NCBI GenBank assembly: GCA_001949185.1
Contig: BDGG01000004.1
Span: 4,232,554-4,296,553 of the forward strand
Direction: 5' to 3'
Source of the DNA: Ramazzottius varieornatus
Lineage: Eukaryota > Tardigrada > Eutardigrada > Parachela > Ramazzottiidae
Length of the DNA stretch: 64,000 nt
The notes under the pieces were generated by a model that saw only the letters and a program-made list of their open reading frames with translations, did no database searches and was not told the origin of the DNA. Shown here one piece after another: positions 1-17,900 of the stretch; within the stretch, counting starts at the first letter, position 1; every line of letters begins with the position of its first letter. A program made the translations under genes and the position numbers.

Positions 1-2923
1 TTTTGTACTCGCCATCTTACTTTGGAAACGCCCAGAATGTTTCTGTTTTGTCTGAGAGCTCTCCGATGCTTCTCCAGAGATTTTTCTCCCCGTAGTTGGT
101 TGATCTTGGTGTATGCAAAAACAAAAATTCCGAATGCCTGTTTCTGACTTGTCAAAGTGGTCAAATTCACTTATCCAGTGTTACCAAACTTCTTTGCTCA
201 ATGCATGAATCTAAAGTGGGGCATCAAGCCACCTCAGTTCTTCCTTGCGGTGCTGTCGGTAGCGATAGCGGATGCCCGTCAGCGGAGCGTGGCTGTTTAC
301 TTGCAGTTTTGTACGTTTCGTTTTCGCAAACGGTCATCCGCATCCGCTGCTGACGGCACTCGAAAGGAAGAACGCAGGTTCAATATCGTCCATTGAGTGA
401 AGAAGTTTGTTGTCACAAACTATGCTGAAGTCCATGCGCGGTCCGTTGTTCTGGAAGACCACTCGGCAGACGCTCGTACTTCTATAGCCATCTCCCGAAT
501 GATAAACCGAACTGTTACTGTCTAAAAGCGCACCTGTCGCCCCCCAGTTTGTAATACTGTAACAGGAAAATCTCACCGGTCGTCTAATTTGAAGTGGCTG
601 AGACCGTGTGGCTGATGTTGGGTCCCACAGTGGATCACGAAGCCTCTGCCCTATTCTGCAAGTGCCATCTGTTCTACCTGCTCCTGCCTGTGCGGGAGGA
701 TGAGGGTGTTTCCCAGACCGAAAATAGTTCTAGTGCAAACAGCTGACTTACATCCCTATTGCTGTGTGGTGGATCGTGCTAGCGCAACTGGGCTCGTACT
801 ACAGATTACTTGTGCCTAATTTATACTTACTCGCGGGTAGGTTGAGGTTCCTGGATTATACATCGCGCAGGTCCGACGACGATATTCACAACGAGATAGA
901 AAGAGAGACAGAGACTTTTATTCGGTATCCTATGTAGGTTACTTAAACAAGAATTTCACAGTTTTTACGCTCGATTGCTATCGTATACGTGCAGCGTGCA
1001 GAAAGTGGCGTACGAGCGATGCTCCTCCGCTACATGCAGCATATCAGACACTCGAACTCTCACAGAGTCGTGCGGTCAAAACGCTATCTCCATATGTCAG
1101 TATCTAGTAGATTTTAGCACAAACTGTTTGGGGGACTGTGTACATGTGAGCGGAAGTTTATAGGCCATAGAACGCATGACCGATTTATCCTTTGGGTGGC
1201 AGCTAGTGTGCGATTACCATGTACCTGCTTAATTGTCAAGTTTTATGCACATGTCCACAGAGCGTCTAGCTGTCACATGGGCCCTATATAGCGACGGTTC
1301 TAACTGTGCCAGCGAATGAGAAACTAGGCGAGAATATCTAATGCTGTAATGATCACCAACAACTTGTGACGGAAGTAATTTCCCCCCAGGACACCATCCT
1401 TCATAACAGATACGTGGCGCAGTACTGCACGGAGGACCGACGGACAGCGCAGTAGCCCCATCGCATACCAGTATACCGGTTCTGTACCGGGTTTCTATAA
1501 CAACGTGAAAGATCGCAGTGTGGTAGAACTAGTTTAGCTAGCTGTCTAAAGTCCAAGCGGCGGGAAACGCCCTGCATTCAATAACAACCTCTGACCCTGT
1601 GCGTTCTCGAGATGCAGCTGCAGACATGTAACTCTGCTTCGCTTGTCGAAATGCATTGCAAGCTCAGCTAAAGCGGCGTCTCGTATCAATCAACACCATG
1701 CCTTTGTCGGCGGTGTTTTAAGATTTGCAGGATGGCCCTATTGCGCTTCATCACCACCACGTCCCGATATGGGCCACGGTCCTTGCGTAAAAAATGACCC
1801 ACTCTCGTTCATTCCCGATCGGTCAGATCGCTTGGAACTGGGCATCGAGCAGAACAATGAGTAGTAAAGCTGCGGTGGGAGGTACAGATTTATTATGGGG
1901 TCAAGACCCAGGACGAGTGTAACGATACGACGCTCGTGGCGGCGCGAATTAGTCGATCTCGATTGCACGCGAGTTTTTAGCGAGGGCTTGACAGTATTGT
2001 GGCATGGAAGGCTTAGCACAAGCTATAGAAAGAGAACCTGGAGAATAACACTGTACGGTATTACATAATGGCAGACTAAATATTCGCAAATGACATCGAA
2101 AGAAATGCTAAACAGATTCGGGAAGGTTGACCCTTCGAAAGCGACACTCAAATATTTCGGCGTTTCTGAACAAGAGAAGCATCAGACATCAGCTAGATGA
2201 GCAAGGATTATAGTTGTTCGGGTCCTCTATACGTTCAGACGTTTTCAAACTACTTGGATTTTGAATCGGCTGTCCTGCCTCACCATCTTTCGCTCAGAAC
2301 TTGCAGGAATTCGAAAAGAATCAACCCGGAAAATTGAGTCTTCAAGAGTGTATCGCCACCTGCCGACCCATTTTTTCAGTCGATGACATCACTAATGTTA
2401 CTCGTTGGTGCTTTGTTGATGCCATGATGTTATGTCATTCTTTGAAAATGCTAGTTCTCTAACAGTTCTGAGCTTCTGATGGACTCGTGAGTCGTATTTT
2501 CTCCGAACTTAGTTCACGTGCTTGCATCTTCGAAACTCTTGGAACTGCGCGGGAGCAGAGCGGCGAGGTCTGGAGCGTTGGCTCGAAACAGAATCGGATC
2601 GTCGCAGTTGCTGGAGACTACGCCCGAGCAGACTGCACACGCCTGCTGATTATCTGCGTTCATACGGGATTCGTCATCCGATGACGGGGGGCAGAAGATG
2701 CGGAGTAATCAAGCGCGAAGGAATCCGATCTGACATTCGCTCGTTATTGGCACTTATTGGAACAGCAAACTAGCTGCTGCGAAGTTGCAGAGTTGCGACA
2801 GCTGACGATCGGTTCAGTCTCGATGATCCACAGTGAGTAAAAAGATAGAATGGATGTTTCTGACGAGTTCTTCTTCCATATCGCATACTTTCTATATGTT
2901 CTCCCCAAATTGATATCTTTCTA
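1..2923. other. Upstream region with no recognisable gene
   Basis: Only short, overlapping open frames occur here and none resembles a known family or forms a consistent set of splice-linked exons. The right-hand part presumably holds the promoter and 5' untranslated region of the FAK gene. A short minus-strand frame at 334-576 is serine- and cysteine-containing but has no supporting context, so I do not call it. Confidence 0.5.
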
Positions 2924-8429
<5,506 letters not shown>

Positions 8430-9023
8430 CCTTCCAGTAAGAGTGCTGGTCACCGTCTTTTTTCTGATGTTCAACGAAACTTCGGGTTGTTGAAGTGTGC
8501 TTGTTTTGACCTAATGTTCCTGTACAAGTTTCTGATGCATGCTTGCCGTTTCAAGTTTTAATTTTTTGCCTGTAATTTTCCGGTCGATAACTTTTACCTT
8601 CTAGATCTCCGCCTGACAAACCTAGCTCATCAGCTAAATCGTGCCGGAATTCATCTTGAAAATTAGTATTTTTGAAAAACTTAATCTGACATGTTCGGCG
8701 CGATTGGTCCAAGCCGTGCAAGGATGTGTCAATTTGACAGTAGTAAACGCCCGAGGGAAGACCCGGAAGCTTCACGTACTTGACGTGAGTTCCTCCAGGC
8801 TGTTTTATCTTTGGGGTAGCGCATATTTATCGCCAGTGCTCGAGAAATGCATGGTGAATCAAAACTTGCCATGGGTATTTTTTTTCAGTAATTACCGCAG
8901 ATTTATGCCGAGTTAATGTTCTGATTGCCTTTGTTTCTCATGTATGGCCAGATTTCACATGAATTACTTCTGGATGGTAGAAAGAGTTCTTCTTGATTCG
9001 GACTTGCTAAATTATACGCCAAA
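8430..9023. other. FAK 3' region and MFSD6-like upstream region
   Basis: This 594-bp interval separates two genes on the same strand. I see no convincing exon, repeat or RNA gene; it must hold the FAK 3' untranslated region and the promoter of the transporter. Confidence 0.5.
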
Positions 9024-11688
9024 ATGGACACCATAGATTCAGTCCATATAGAGAAGGTGGACGACGCAGACCCGGTTCCTCGCCGTGTATCCTTTCAACA
9101 ACAGAAGTCCCTCGCCGAACGGACGAGGGCTAAACTGAGCGTGAACCCCAAACTGATTTCGTTGAAGTTATGCATGCTCTTTTTTCTTGGTGGTAAGCTT
9201 GGCCAAGCCACAATCTTATACTGCTCGATATTGCCTCTGACTGAAAGCTGTTTGTACTGCAGGCATGACGTCTCTGTTACCGTTCCTGACGATCCACATG
9301 AAATCCATCGGCCTAACACTGACGGAAATTGCTGTCATCTATGCTGTATTACCGTTTGTCTCTTTTGTGGGACCGCCGGTCGGTGGAGGTGAGCATCCTT
9401 GATTTTAACCAAACACATCATATTACTTACGATGCTTCTTCCGAGTGTTTCTGTTTACCGTTGTGCCGGTTTCAGCCATCGCCGATAAGGTGGGGAATTA
9501 TAAGCTGGTCTTTGTCATCTACGCTTTCCTGAACGCGATCACCCACCTGCTAATATGGTTCGCCGTACCGTCAGCGCTTCCCACAATACTCAGTTCGAAA
9601 GCGGATCTTCCCCTCCTGAACCTCCACGTTCCATGCGGCAGCTCGTATCTAAACTCATCGATCTCCATGACCGGTTTAACTTTCAACGACTCCTGCAAGT
9701 TCGAACCTTATGCTCGTAACGGATTCAACTTGCGGTTCCGACAATGTTTATCGCACTGTGGCGCGCAAGAACAACCTAGAATCTGTTTAATTGGACCTTC
9801 TGGCGAACAGCCGACGGACTGCTGGCCTGTTACAGATTTCGAGAAGCGCCACTTATCAAACGGAGCAATGCAAGTCAAGAACAAAAGCTTTTTGATGGCC
9901 AATTTTAGCGCCGAAGAAGGACAGCCCGTGTCGCACTTGGCATGTCTCCTCCCAAGTACAACCAAGAAATGTTCGGTCACTTGTACGGTGGAGTCCGATC
10001 AACAAGTGATGTGCCAGACCAAGGTCCCGGCGAAGAACCGTTCAACAATGCTAGCTCTGTACGTCATCTTCCGCTTCCTGGCCGGCATAACGTTGAACAC
10101 GTTCGGTCCGATGCTGGACGCCATCGCTTTTACAATGGCGAAGCAGCATAGAGGTGACTTGGGTTTCCAGAGGATGTTTTCGTTGATCGGCATGGCGGCC
10201 TTTCCTCCAGTGTCAGGGTACTTTGTCGGCTTGGCCTCTCGCAACAACGGCTTCCAGGATTTCTCCCCGGCCTTCTACTTCTTCGGAACGTGCTTCATAC
10301 TTGGCGGACTCATCGCACTGACGTTCGACCTGAAGGCGAAGATTCCCAAGGAAGAAATCGCGAAGAACGCAGCGAAGATCCTGCGCAGACCACGAGTATT
10401 CGTCTTCGTAGTTATGATGTTTTTAACTGGATGCATGTGGGGCTTCTTGGAAAAGTAAGTTCTTGACGTCATCGGTCTTACTTACTGACGGAATAATACT
10501 TCAAACGTTTTTCTAGCTATCTCTTCATCTTCATGGAGGAACTCGGATCTCCGAAATGGGTAAAGCAAGCCGAATTACTGTCAGTTATTGCTAGCTCACT
10601 TACAGACTTGTCTTTTTCTTTTTCAAGCTGCTGGGAATGACTAACACCGTGTCCTCGCTGTCTGCCATCCCGGTGGTCGCTTCTTCGATCTTTCTCATCA
10701 AGCATATTGGCAACGCTAACCTCATGTAAGTAAAGCCGAAAGGTTGACCAACATTTTCGTCTTTTCTTTCACTGTTCTGCGTTTTGGTTCAAGTATTTTC
10801 AGGCAGTGTTTCGGGCTTTCTAGAATATTAGCGTGTATCCTGTTTGGATCGCGGTTCCTGGCGTATTCCTTCATCTACAACCCGTATCATATACTACCTG
10901 TGGAAGTTTTGGAATCGTTTACCACCTCCCTGTTGTGGGTGGTGTCGTCAGTGTATTGTGGTAAAATCGCGCCGGATTATCTGGCGACTGTGCAGGGCAT
11001 CGTGGGCGCAGCTCACGCAGCCGTCGGTAATTAAGTTACTTTGAGGTCATATCTCTCTTCGTAGATTTCTAACGCTTTTAACACTGTGAAATCGAACAAT
11101 CTCATTTAAGGTCGAGGAGTTGGAAGCCTGATTGGAGGGGTGATGTTCGAGCATTTCAAGCCTAGAAGATCCTACCAAATATGGGCGGGGTTCTGTTTCA
11201 GCGTTGCTCTACTCTACGCTATTGTCCAGTACGCTTTCCTACGGAAGCGTTCATCCAGACCGAAGATTCGTCCATCATTGCCAGAGATTAAAGGTTAGTT
11301 TTCTTCTTCACTACCACGGACGGCAACATAATACAATGCAGAAAGTTCGTGCCTTCTCGTGATCACGTGGTGTAATGCAACTATCAATGGCACGCTGCAC
11401 CGCGTGACCACGAGAAGGCATGACTTTCTTCATTGTATCTGAACCATGACATTTGCAGAAGAAGAACCTGAGATGGATGGGGAGTACCCGCTGTCGACTG
11501 AAGACGAAAAGGGTTTGGAAGAAGCAGCCGAAGTTGATGCTATGCTGATAAAATCGTCAGCTGGCAACGCTTACATGCCTTTGGATCGACTGCGTGCCAC
11601 AGTTGAGGATCAGTCCAGCGACCTCAAAGTAACGAATGGGCATGCCATATATCGACCGAAAAGAGAAGCGATTGACCCGGTTGTCTAA
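9024..11688 (+). CDS. MFSD6-like major facilitator superfamily membrane protein
   Basis: Multi-pass membrane transporter-like protein. Model: 9024-9192, 9263-9388, 9476-10454, 10517-10559, 10628-10725, 10824-11026, 11111-11293, 11459-11688; 676 aa with all phases matching. The N-terminal KLISLKLCMLFFLGG followed by LLPFLTIHMKSIGLT matches the first two helices of MFSD6-type proteins. AIADKVGNYK is the MFS loop 2-3 signature. A long cysteine-rich, probably extracellular, loop follows the early helices. GRGVGSLIGG in the C-terminal half matches the family's glycine-rich helix, and the tail is acidic and cytosolic. Substrate is unknown; members have been discussed as MHC-I receptor-like or orphan transporters. 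It ends 214 bp from the stop of the convergent FRMPD4 gene. The exon 6 acceptor (10823) is chosen by frame and is the least certain junction. Confidence 0.85.
11331..11438. repeat. 108-bp near-perfect palindrome in the last intron of the MFSD6-like gene
   Basis: The intron 11294-11458 is filled by an inverted repeat with arms of about 42 bp. The left arm begins ATACAATGCAGAAAGTTCGT and the right arm is its complement with a few mismatches (shared core GCCTTCTCGTG). It has no coding capacity and looks like a small MITE or a hairpin-forming insertion. Confidence 0.75.
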
Positions 11689-11902
11689 TCGAAAGACTAT
11701 CCATTCTTCATACAGTAACTTCGACTTTATTAATTTGTTGAATGTGTAAATGGTTTCATGTGCCACTCGCCAGGAACTCGGAATCACATTTCTTGTAAAA
11801 AGCCAACGCCAATAAGAGAATCAGGGAAGTAAATCAACAAATCAGTCATGTGAATCAACCAAAAGAATCAATCAGTCACATTCTGGGGAAATCGGGAAGT
11901 TT

Positions 11903-14900
11903 TTACGGTTCATCTTGCTCAGCAAAAGCCGATCGTTCACCATTGTGCATATTTTCGATCGACCTAATAGTCTTCATCAAGGCAGTCAGCGAAGCAGCCA
12001 GCTTGGTCGCTTCAGACATCAGTAGCTTCACCGCCGGATCATGTAAGCTGTTCTCCGACATGGGCACATGGTTAGAGTTTGGTGGACGGAATGCAGTTTG
12101 GATAGTGCTACGAAAGGCCACTGCTACCAGCAGGATACCTTCAACCAGTTTACCGGCATCTGCCACCGTCGGTGAGTACCGGGCAACCAGCGTGGCGGAA
12201 TGGAACATCATGCCTATCAGGTCCGTGCACTTAACCAGGCTGTCATGGAACAGAACATGCTTGTGGCTGTGGTTCGACAAGGAAGTCGGGCGACTTCCTG
12301 GCGTCCTCACAGTCTCACCTTCCCCTTCAGCAACGGAGAAGGCTTGTGGATCGCTAAGCATGACTGTGGCGCTCTTGACAAACGACTTGGATGCCGTGAC
12401 GAACCTCCTCGCTTCCGCGATCAGTTCTTCCTTAGCCAGTCTCATGTTGGTCAAGTTCGGCCTGATGGAATCAGGTCTTGATATCGAATCCAACGTCCAG
12501 TCAATCTCGGAGATGATATTGGAGACTCGTTCGATCACTTCCGCGTCGGTCTCGTACTGTCTATGTGAAGAACTTCGGGGACTAGAGTTGCTTTGGATGT
12601 CCACGCGGGTTATCCCAGATGGACCGGAGACGGCTGTCCGGCTGCTATTGTTTCCAGGTGGGGACAGGTCCTCTTCCTCGTCGTCCAAGCCATTGGTTAG
12701 ACCTTCGTTGCCTTCGGGGTTCTGGGCCCGGGTGGCGGCAAGTCGTTTCCGGAGTTTCTCGCGGGCAGGAGGTCGAGTGCGAGGGCGGTATTTTAGTTGG
12801 CTGGATGATGGTTTGGTGCTGGGACCGAAGGGAAGAGTGGCATTGGGGTGGACACCACCGACACGCGGAGGCTTGTTGTTGGCTCGGCAATTGAGTACGG
12901 GGTTCTTTCTCCACATCACCGGCGTGTTTTCTTCGGATGCGGAGGGTGTTGTGGAGACCAGGTCCGATTCGCTGCTGTGAGTTCCCTTCCTCACTGCAAC
13001 ACATGAAAATGAAAATGGGCTGTATAAAATCAAACCACGACAGATGGGCATAACATAATCATCACAAATTTCTCGTAAAAAAAACTTACTATCGATGACC
13101 CAGAGATGAAGTAAAAACGTTCTTGGAAAATTGTTACAGTGATTGTCAGTTACCAAGCTCTAGACTCTAGGTAAGCAAGACGTGGAAAAGGCCCCCAGAA
13201 AATCGAGAAAACTTTTTGGGGACGACTGTTGTTCCCGTTCTCACTTGCCTGCAATTTCCGTCAACTGCGCGTTGATTTCTGCCACACAGTCTTTGAAGGC
13301 TTCACTTTGGTCCACATGACTGTTCTTATTCCGCGTACTTGGTGAGTTGCTCTTACTCCTCTCTAAAGACTTGTTACGAGGCGGCGGAGGTGGTGGAATG
13401 ATTTTAGGCTTTGGTGGTAGTGGCGGCTTCACTGCGAATGGTCCGTGACCGTTGGTCGGAGACTCCGGAGACCCATTAAGCTTGACGCTGACGGTAGACC
13501 GACGTTCCGAACTGTTAGAGGTTGTGGCGCTGACGGGCGGATGTCCAGGTGGCGGTGGAATGACCAACATACGAATGTCTTCACTGGTCACTCGGTGCAT
13601 GCGAGGCCGCTCGTCTTCCGGGTCGGGCACCGTCATCGCGTCGATGAAGGAGTTGAGCTCGTTGAGGGCCTCGTCCAGACTTGCGCGGGAGTTTTGCGTC
13701 ATGGACCGAAGGACGTGCTCCGGAGGTGGCGGTGGGAATGCATCTGCAGAAAAATAGCGGTCGTCTGATTGGTTTTGTGCAATGGTTCTGTCAATGATGA
13801 ATCGAGAGATGGCAGCTCGGTACATAAAACCAGCAAGAGTGTTTTGCCAAGTCACGCACGTTTTCAATGTTAGTGGCTGAAGAATGCGCCACTTGGACAA
13901 ACGACATGATCGAGCCTGTTGTTTATCCAAGTGGCGCAGAGGTGTTCCTAGTTGGCGGACGCTACCAGCCGATAACACCGAAAACGTGCGCCACTTTGGA
14001 AACAGTCTTGTTGAGTTGTTTGTCGAGCTTCCAAATGGAAATTGAAGCGATAATGGATTTTAATTAGCTAAACGAAATTTATGTAACGGGGTTAAGATGA
14101 TGGAGGACGTTATTGCACAAACCTTCTTCAATGCCGGGAAGTGCCTGGAAGGGTTCGCGATCTGACGGGCCGTCATGCCCTGGAAAGGGAATGAGTGGAT
14201 CGCGGAAGGGAGTTGGCGGCACTTCAATGACATCTGAATAGACCATGGGATCTTCATTGGTGTAGAGTTCGGGAATGGGTATTTGACACAAGTCGATGAT
14301 ATCGGGATCGAGATACAATGAGCTGGCGGTCTGCCGTTGATCCAAGCGAGTGGCCGCCCTGTTCATCTCCATCTCGGTAACGTTATCAATGTAGACGTGA
14401 ATGCCATCGTTATTGAATTTGCCCACGTCTTCCGGGCTGTGAAGGCCGAAACTGGAGCCACTTCGGAAGAGGGAAGATGGCGGGTTGGTGACACGATGCT
14501 TGGTGGTGTTAGCTTTGTGGACCGGGCTCTCGGTGGGTGTGGTGCTCAAGCTATCGGTTTCCTCACTGTCGGACGGAAGGTCCAACTTGTCTTCGCCCCA
14601 CAACATTTTCCCACCATTGGGCGAGGAAGGCGTCTGTAAGCGCGAAAGCTGAGCTGCCAACTCAGCTGTCGAATTACTCCGCGAGGTTGTCACTCGCTTA
14701 ACTAAATCCGGCGTGATGGTTGTGGTGTTTTCCTGTCCGGTTAGACTGCCGCGAGGAGAAGCAGCCGATACTCGCTCCAAATTGTCGGAAGGGTTCGGGC
14801 GGTATCGGATTACTTCAGACTCTAATACTGCAATACGAACCACTGATCAAAGAACGAAACTAACTGAGAATTAACCATTCTGAAGAGAATGTTGAGAACT

Positions 14901-17900
14901 CTGAAGCAGAAAAAACGTAGAAAAATCCCCAAACGAATTTTCGTCTCTGATAGTTGTGCCAGGAATTTTGATCGGACGTAGAGCGTAGTGAAAATTCATT
15001 AATGTCACCTATCGAAATTCTATTACGATATAAAATTTTATATAATCGGCTTGAAAACAAAACGCCAACAGTTACTCGTGATTTTTTCCCAGTAGATACT
15101 AAAGAGCGCACCTGTCCCGTTTCTCTCCTGAAGTGAGCGTCGAAGAGCCCGTTCTGCTACGGGTGTGTCCAGATCCGATGAGGTGGAGTCGTCGATAAAG
15201 CGCATATTACGGACAACATCAGGTGGCACCAGCGTTGATTTATCACCGGACAGATTAATTTCCACATGTGTTTGTGGCGAACTGTCGGCTGACGTCGATG
15301 TGACCGTAGTGATGGGAACGTTGGTTGCCGCGGCAGACGAGACAGTTTGAAGACTGTCGACAACTGCCTGCGCCGTCGTCGGTGATGACTGTAGGGTCGT
15401 CGACGAATGTGACTGCAATTGACAGGAGTTTAGAATCCCGAGTGACGTAAAGAGTCAGACAGCACAGAGCAGCAGTTAATTACAAACTCCAGTAGTGGCC
15501 AGGGTTTTCTGAAAGTTAATCGGACTTGATTGCATACTGTCCCCCGTCTTTCATAGAAGTGAAAGACGCCGGCCAAGTATATGCAGCCAACTTCAGTTGG
15601 AAGTCTTCCCCTTATGCCGTAAACTAGCTTCCTTCTTCGTCAAGCCAAAAAGAACTGCCAGTTGTTTAAAGACCAACACACAGATTCGGTAAATGAAGAC
15701 TGTAGCATTTCGGAGCTCAGAAATAATTTCATAGGCACAAAAACCGCCGACACGTCTGAAATTCCGCCATTTTTCTACATTTTTTTCTTCTTCTGATGTT
15801 ATAATACAGTCGAGAGAGTTCCGCTTGTATACTCGTACAGCATTTTGCGAAAGTGCGTACTCGGAAAGAAAGCTGTTGAAGAGGCTTACCTCGGTGAGAT
15901 CTGCAGAAGGAAGTGGAGGTGAAGGAATACTGGCAAAGTTGACGATGTGTTCTTTCTGTGGCCTTGGAACGTCGTCGGGTAGTTGAAGGGCAACGGTCTT
16001 TAGTTCGGCCGGGTAACTCCAAGGCATTGAATAAACCACATGAGGTCCATAATAGGCGGGAGCTTCTGTCGAGAGAATAAAGAAAAGATTAAACTAAGCG
16101 GCAACAAGGCGCAACAACGAGCTTCCCCATGATCAATGTAGTAGAGTCTATTTACTCGTACCGCCGGGTGACTTATTATCCTCCTTGGCATCGTCAAGAA
16201 CGAGGATGCGCAGCGGAGTACCCAGAAAGAGTTGATGGTAACCATTGAGCAATTGTGCTATATCGTCTAGATCATCACTACTCTCCATCTCGAAGCAGAA
16301 TCTCTGCAACAGAGCAAGCAACAAAACTTGTCAGTGTACTTAGTTGTACAGCTGTGTAAAAAGTTATATTAGATGTTTTCTGTGGATGTGGGTACGTACT
16401 TCGTGAGGAGGCACTTTAACGTGCAGTTCGATGGAGTGGAATGCATCGGGAATATCCGCGGTTACAATCTCGCTTATTGACTCTAATTCTGTCAGCATGA
16501 CAGGCTACGGAGCGGCAAAGAAGAAGGACCAAATGAGCGGCTTGGTTGGTATGTAGTCAAGTGGAAATCGATGGGCAAAAAATTGCAAACGAGGAAATCG
16601 ATATACGATATACAGCAAGCTAATATTCATCCGTCTGTCTGTATTCACAAAGTCTACACTTAACGCCCAACAGACAGCAAATGCACTTACCGATCCTGTC
16701 TTGGTCCCGCTTATTTGGGAAACACCAAACTTGGGTGATATCAGGATGAGCCCATCGTTTTTGGTTTCCTGTAATGCGAGAAGATGAGTGCCGGTTTTGT
16801 AAAAACGCTTGTCAATATGTATAAGAAAGACTTGCATAAGACGCTCTTACGGGAATTATGACATTAAAGCATCGTCCACCGAATGTGGGCAGCTCGCTGA
16901 GGATCTTCAGATACTGCACTTTGACTTGCAGCTCACTGAGCTTCTTCTGACCCGGCGCAAGAAGCTGCTGGTTGTTGACTTTAATTAGATGAGATAACAG
17001 TCGACGAAGCTCCTTTGCCTTCATAGCTTCCATTATGGATGGCGGAATAAATCTTTCCAAGCCGCATTCCTTCCTGCATGACAGAAGGGTCGTTAGTAAA
17101 GAAGCTTAGACTTTATGAATTTCTCATCACAACATTTGCCACACTAAAAATTTGCAAGATTTGGGTCTCGTCTTTCAATAAGCCGCTTAGGTTCATCGTC
17201 ACATCTCTTCGAACTTACTCCACTCTTTTCACTGACACTTTGGCGGCGGAAGTATTGCACAAGGAATGTTGCTGCATCTGTAGAGCGGCTAACCGCAGTG
17301 CCACGTCACAGCGAAGCTCCGTGGCGAAACGTTCATCTATCACGTCGTTACAGCACTACAAACACAAGAGGATCATCGACGGACATTTCACAAAACAGTT
17401 TTCAGCTTCACAAATAAAAATACAGCCGTTCAGTACCGTAGGAATTTATGACTTGACTTACCTGCATGTAAAAATAGTCCAAGGCGATAGGATCCTTCCG
17501 TAACAACTCAAAGGCATCGCGAGGAATGAACGTAACTCGAAAAAGGCATCGAAGGTGCTGGGCGCCAGGACGAGCAGCAATCTGTAAGACCGGACAAAAC
17601 TTGTGAACAACTTGTCCGGCTTATAAGCGAGTACAGTTTCCAGCAAAGCGATGTCGTACCTTGGCTATAGTGTCATCGGGGCTCAATAATTTCACTTGGT
17701 TCTTCTTGATAGCCTTGACACTCTCAACAACCAAGGCAAAATGTTCTATGGCCACAATGGACAGCTTTTCCCGCAGCGACCCTATTACATCCTGCAAAAG
17801 AAGGTTCGCCAATTGAAACAGCAGAACTGGAAACCCCCAGAGGGCTGCACTGTCACCAGCGCTATATCGTTTCGGCACGTACCCTGACGGTCGTTTTGTT

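Noticed and set aside
334-576. Minus-strand 80-codon frame with cysteines (SVYHSGDGYRSTSVCRVVF)
   Set aside because: No splice partners, no recognisable domain and ordinary length for a chance frame; could be an exon of a gene to the left but cannot be supported.
11850-12980. Plus-strand frame of 376 codons
   Set aside because: It lies exactly opposite the last FRMPD4 exon, which has correct splice phase and the Ser/Pro-rich composition of its neighbours; the plus frame is a shadow.
13445-13768. Plus-strand frames opposite FRMPD4 exon 16
   Set aside because: Gly/Arg-rich shadow of polyproline coding on the minus strand.
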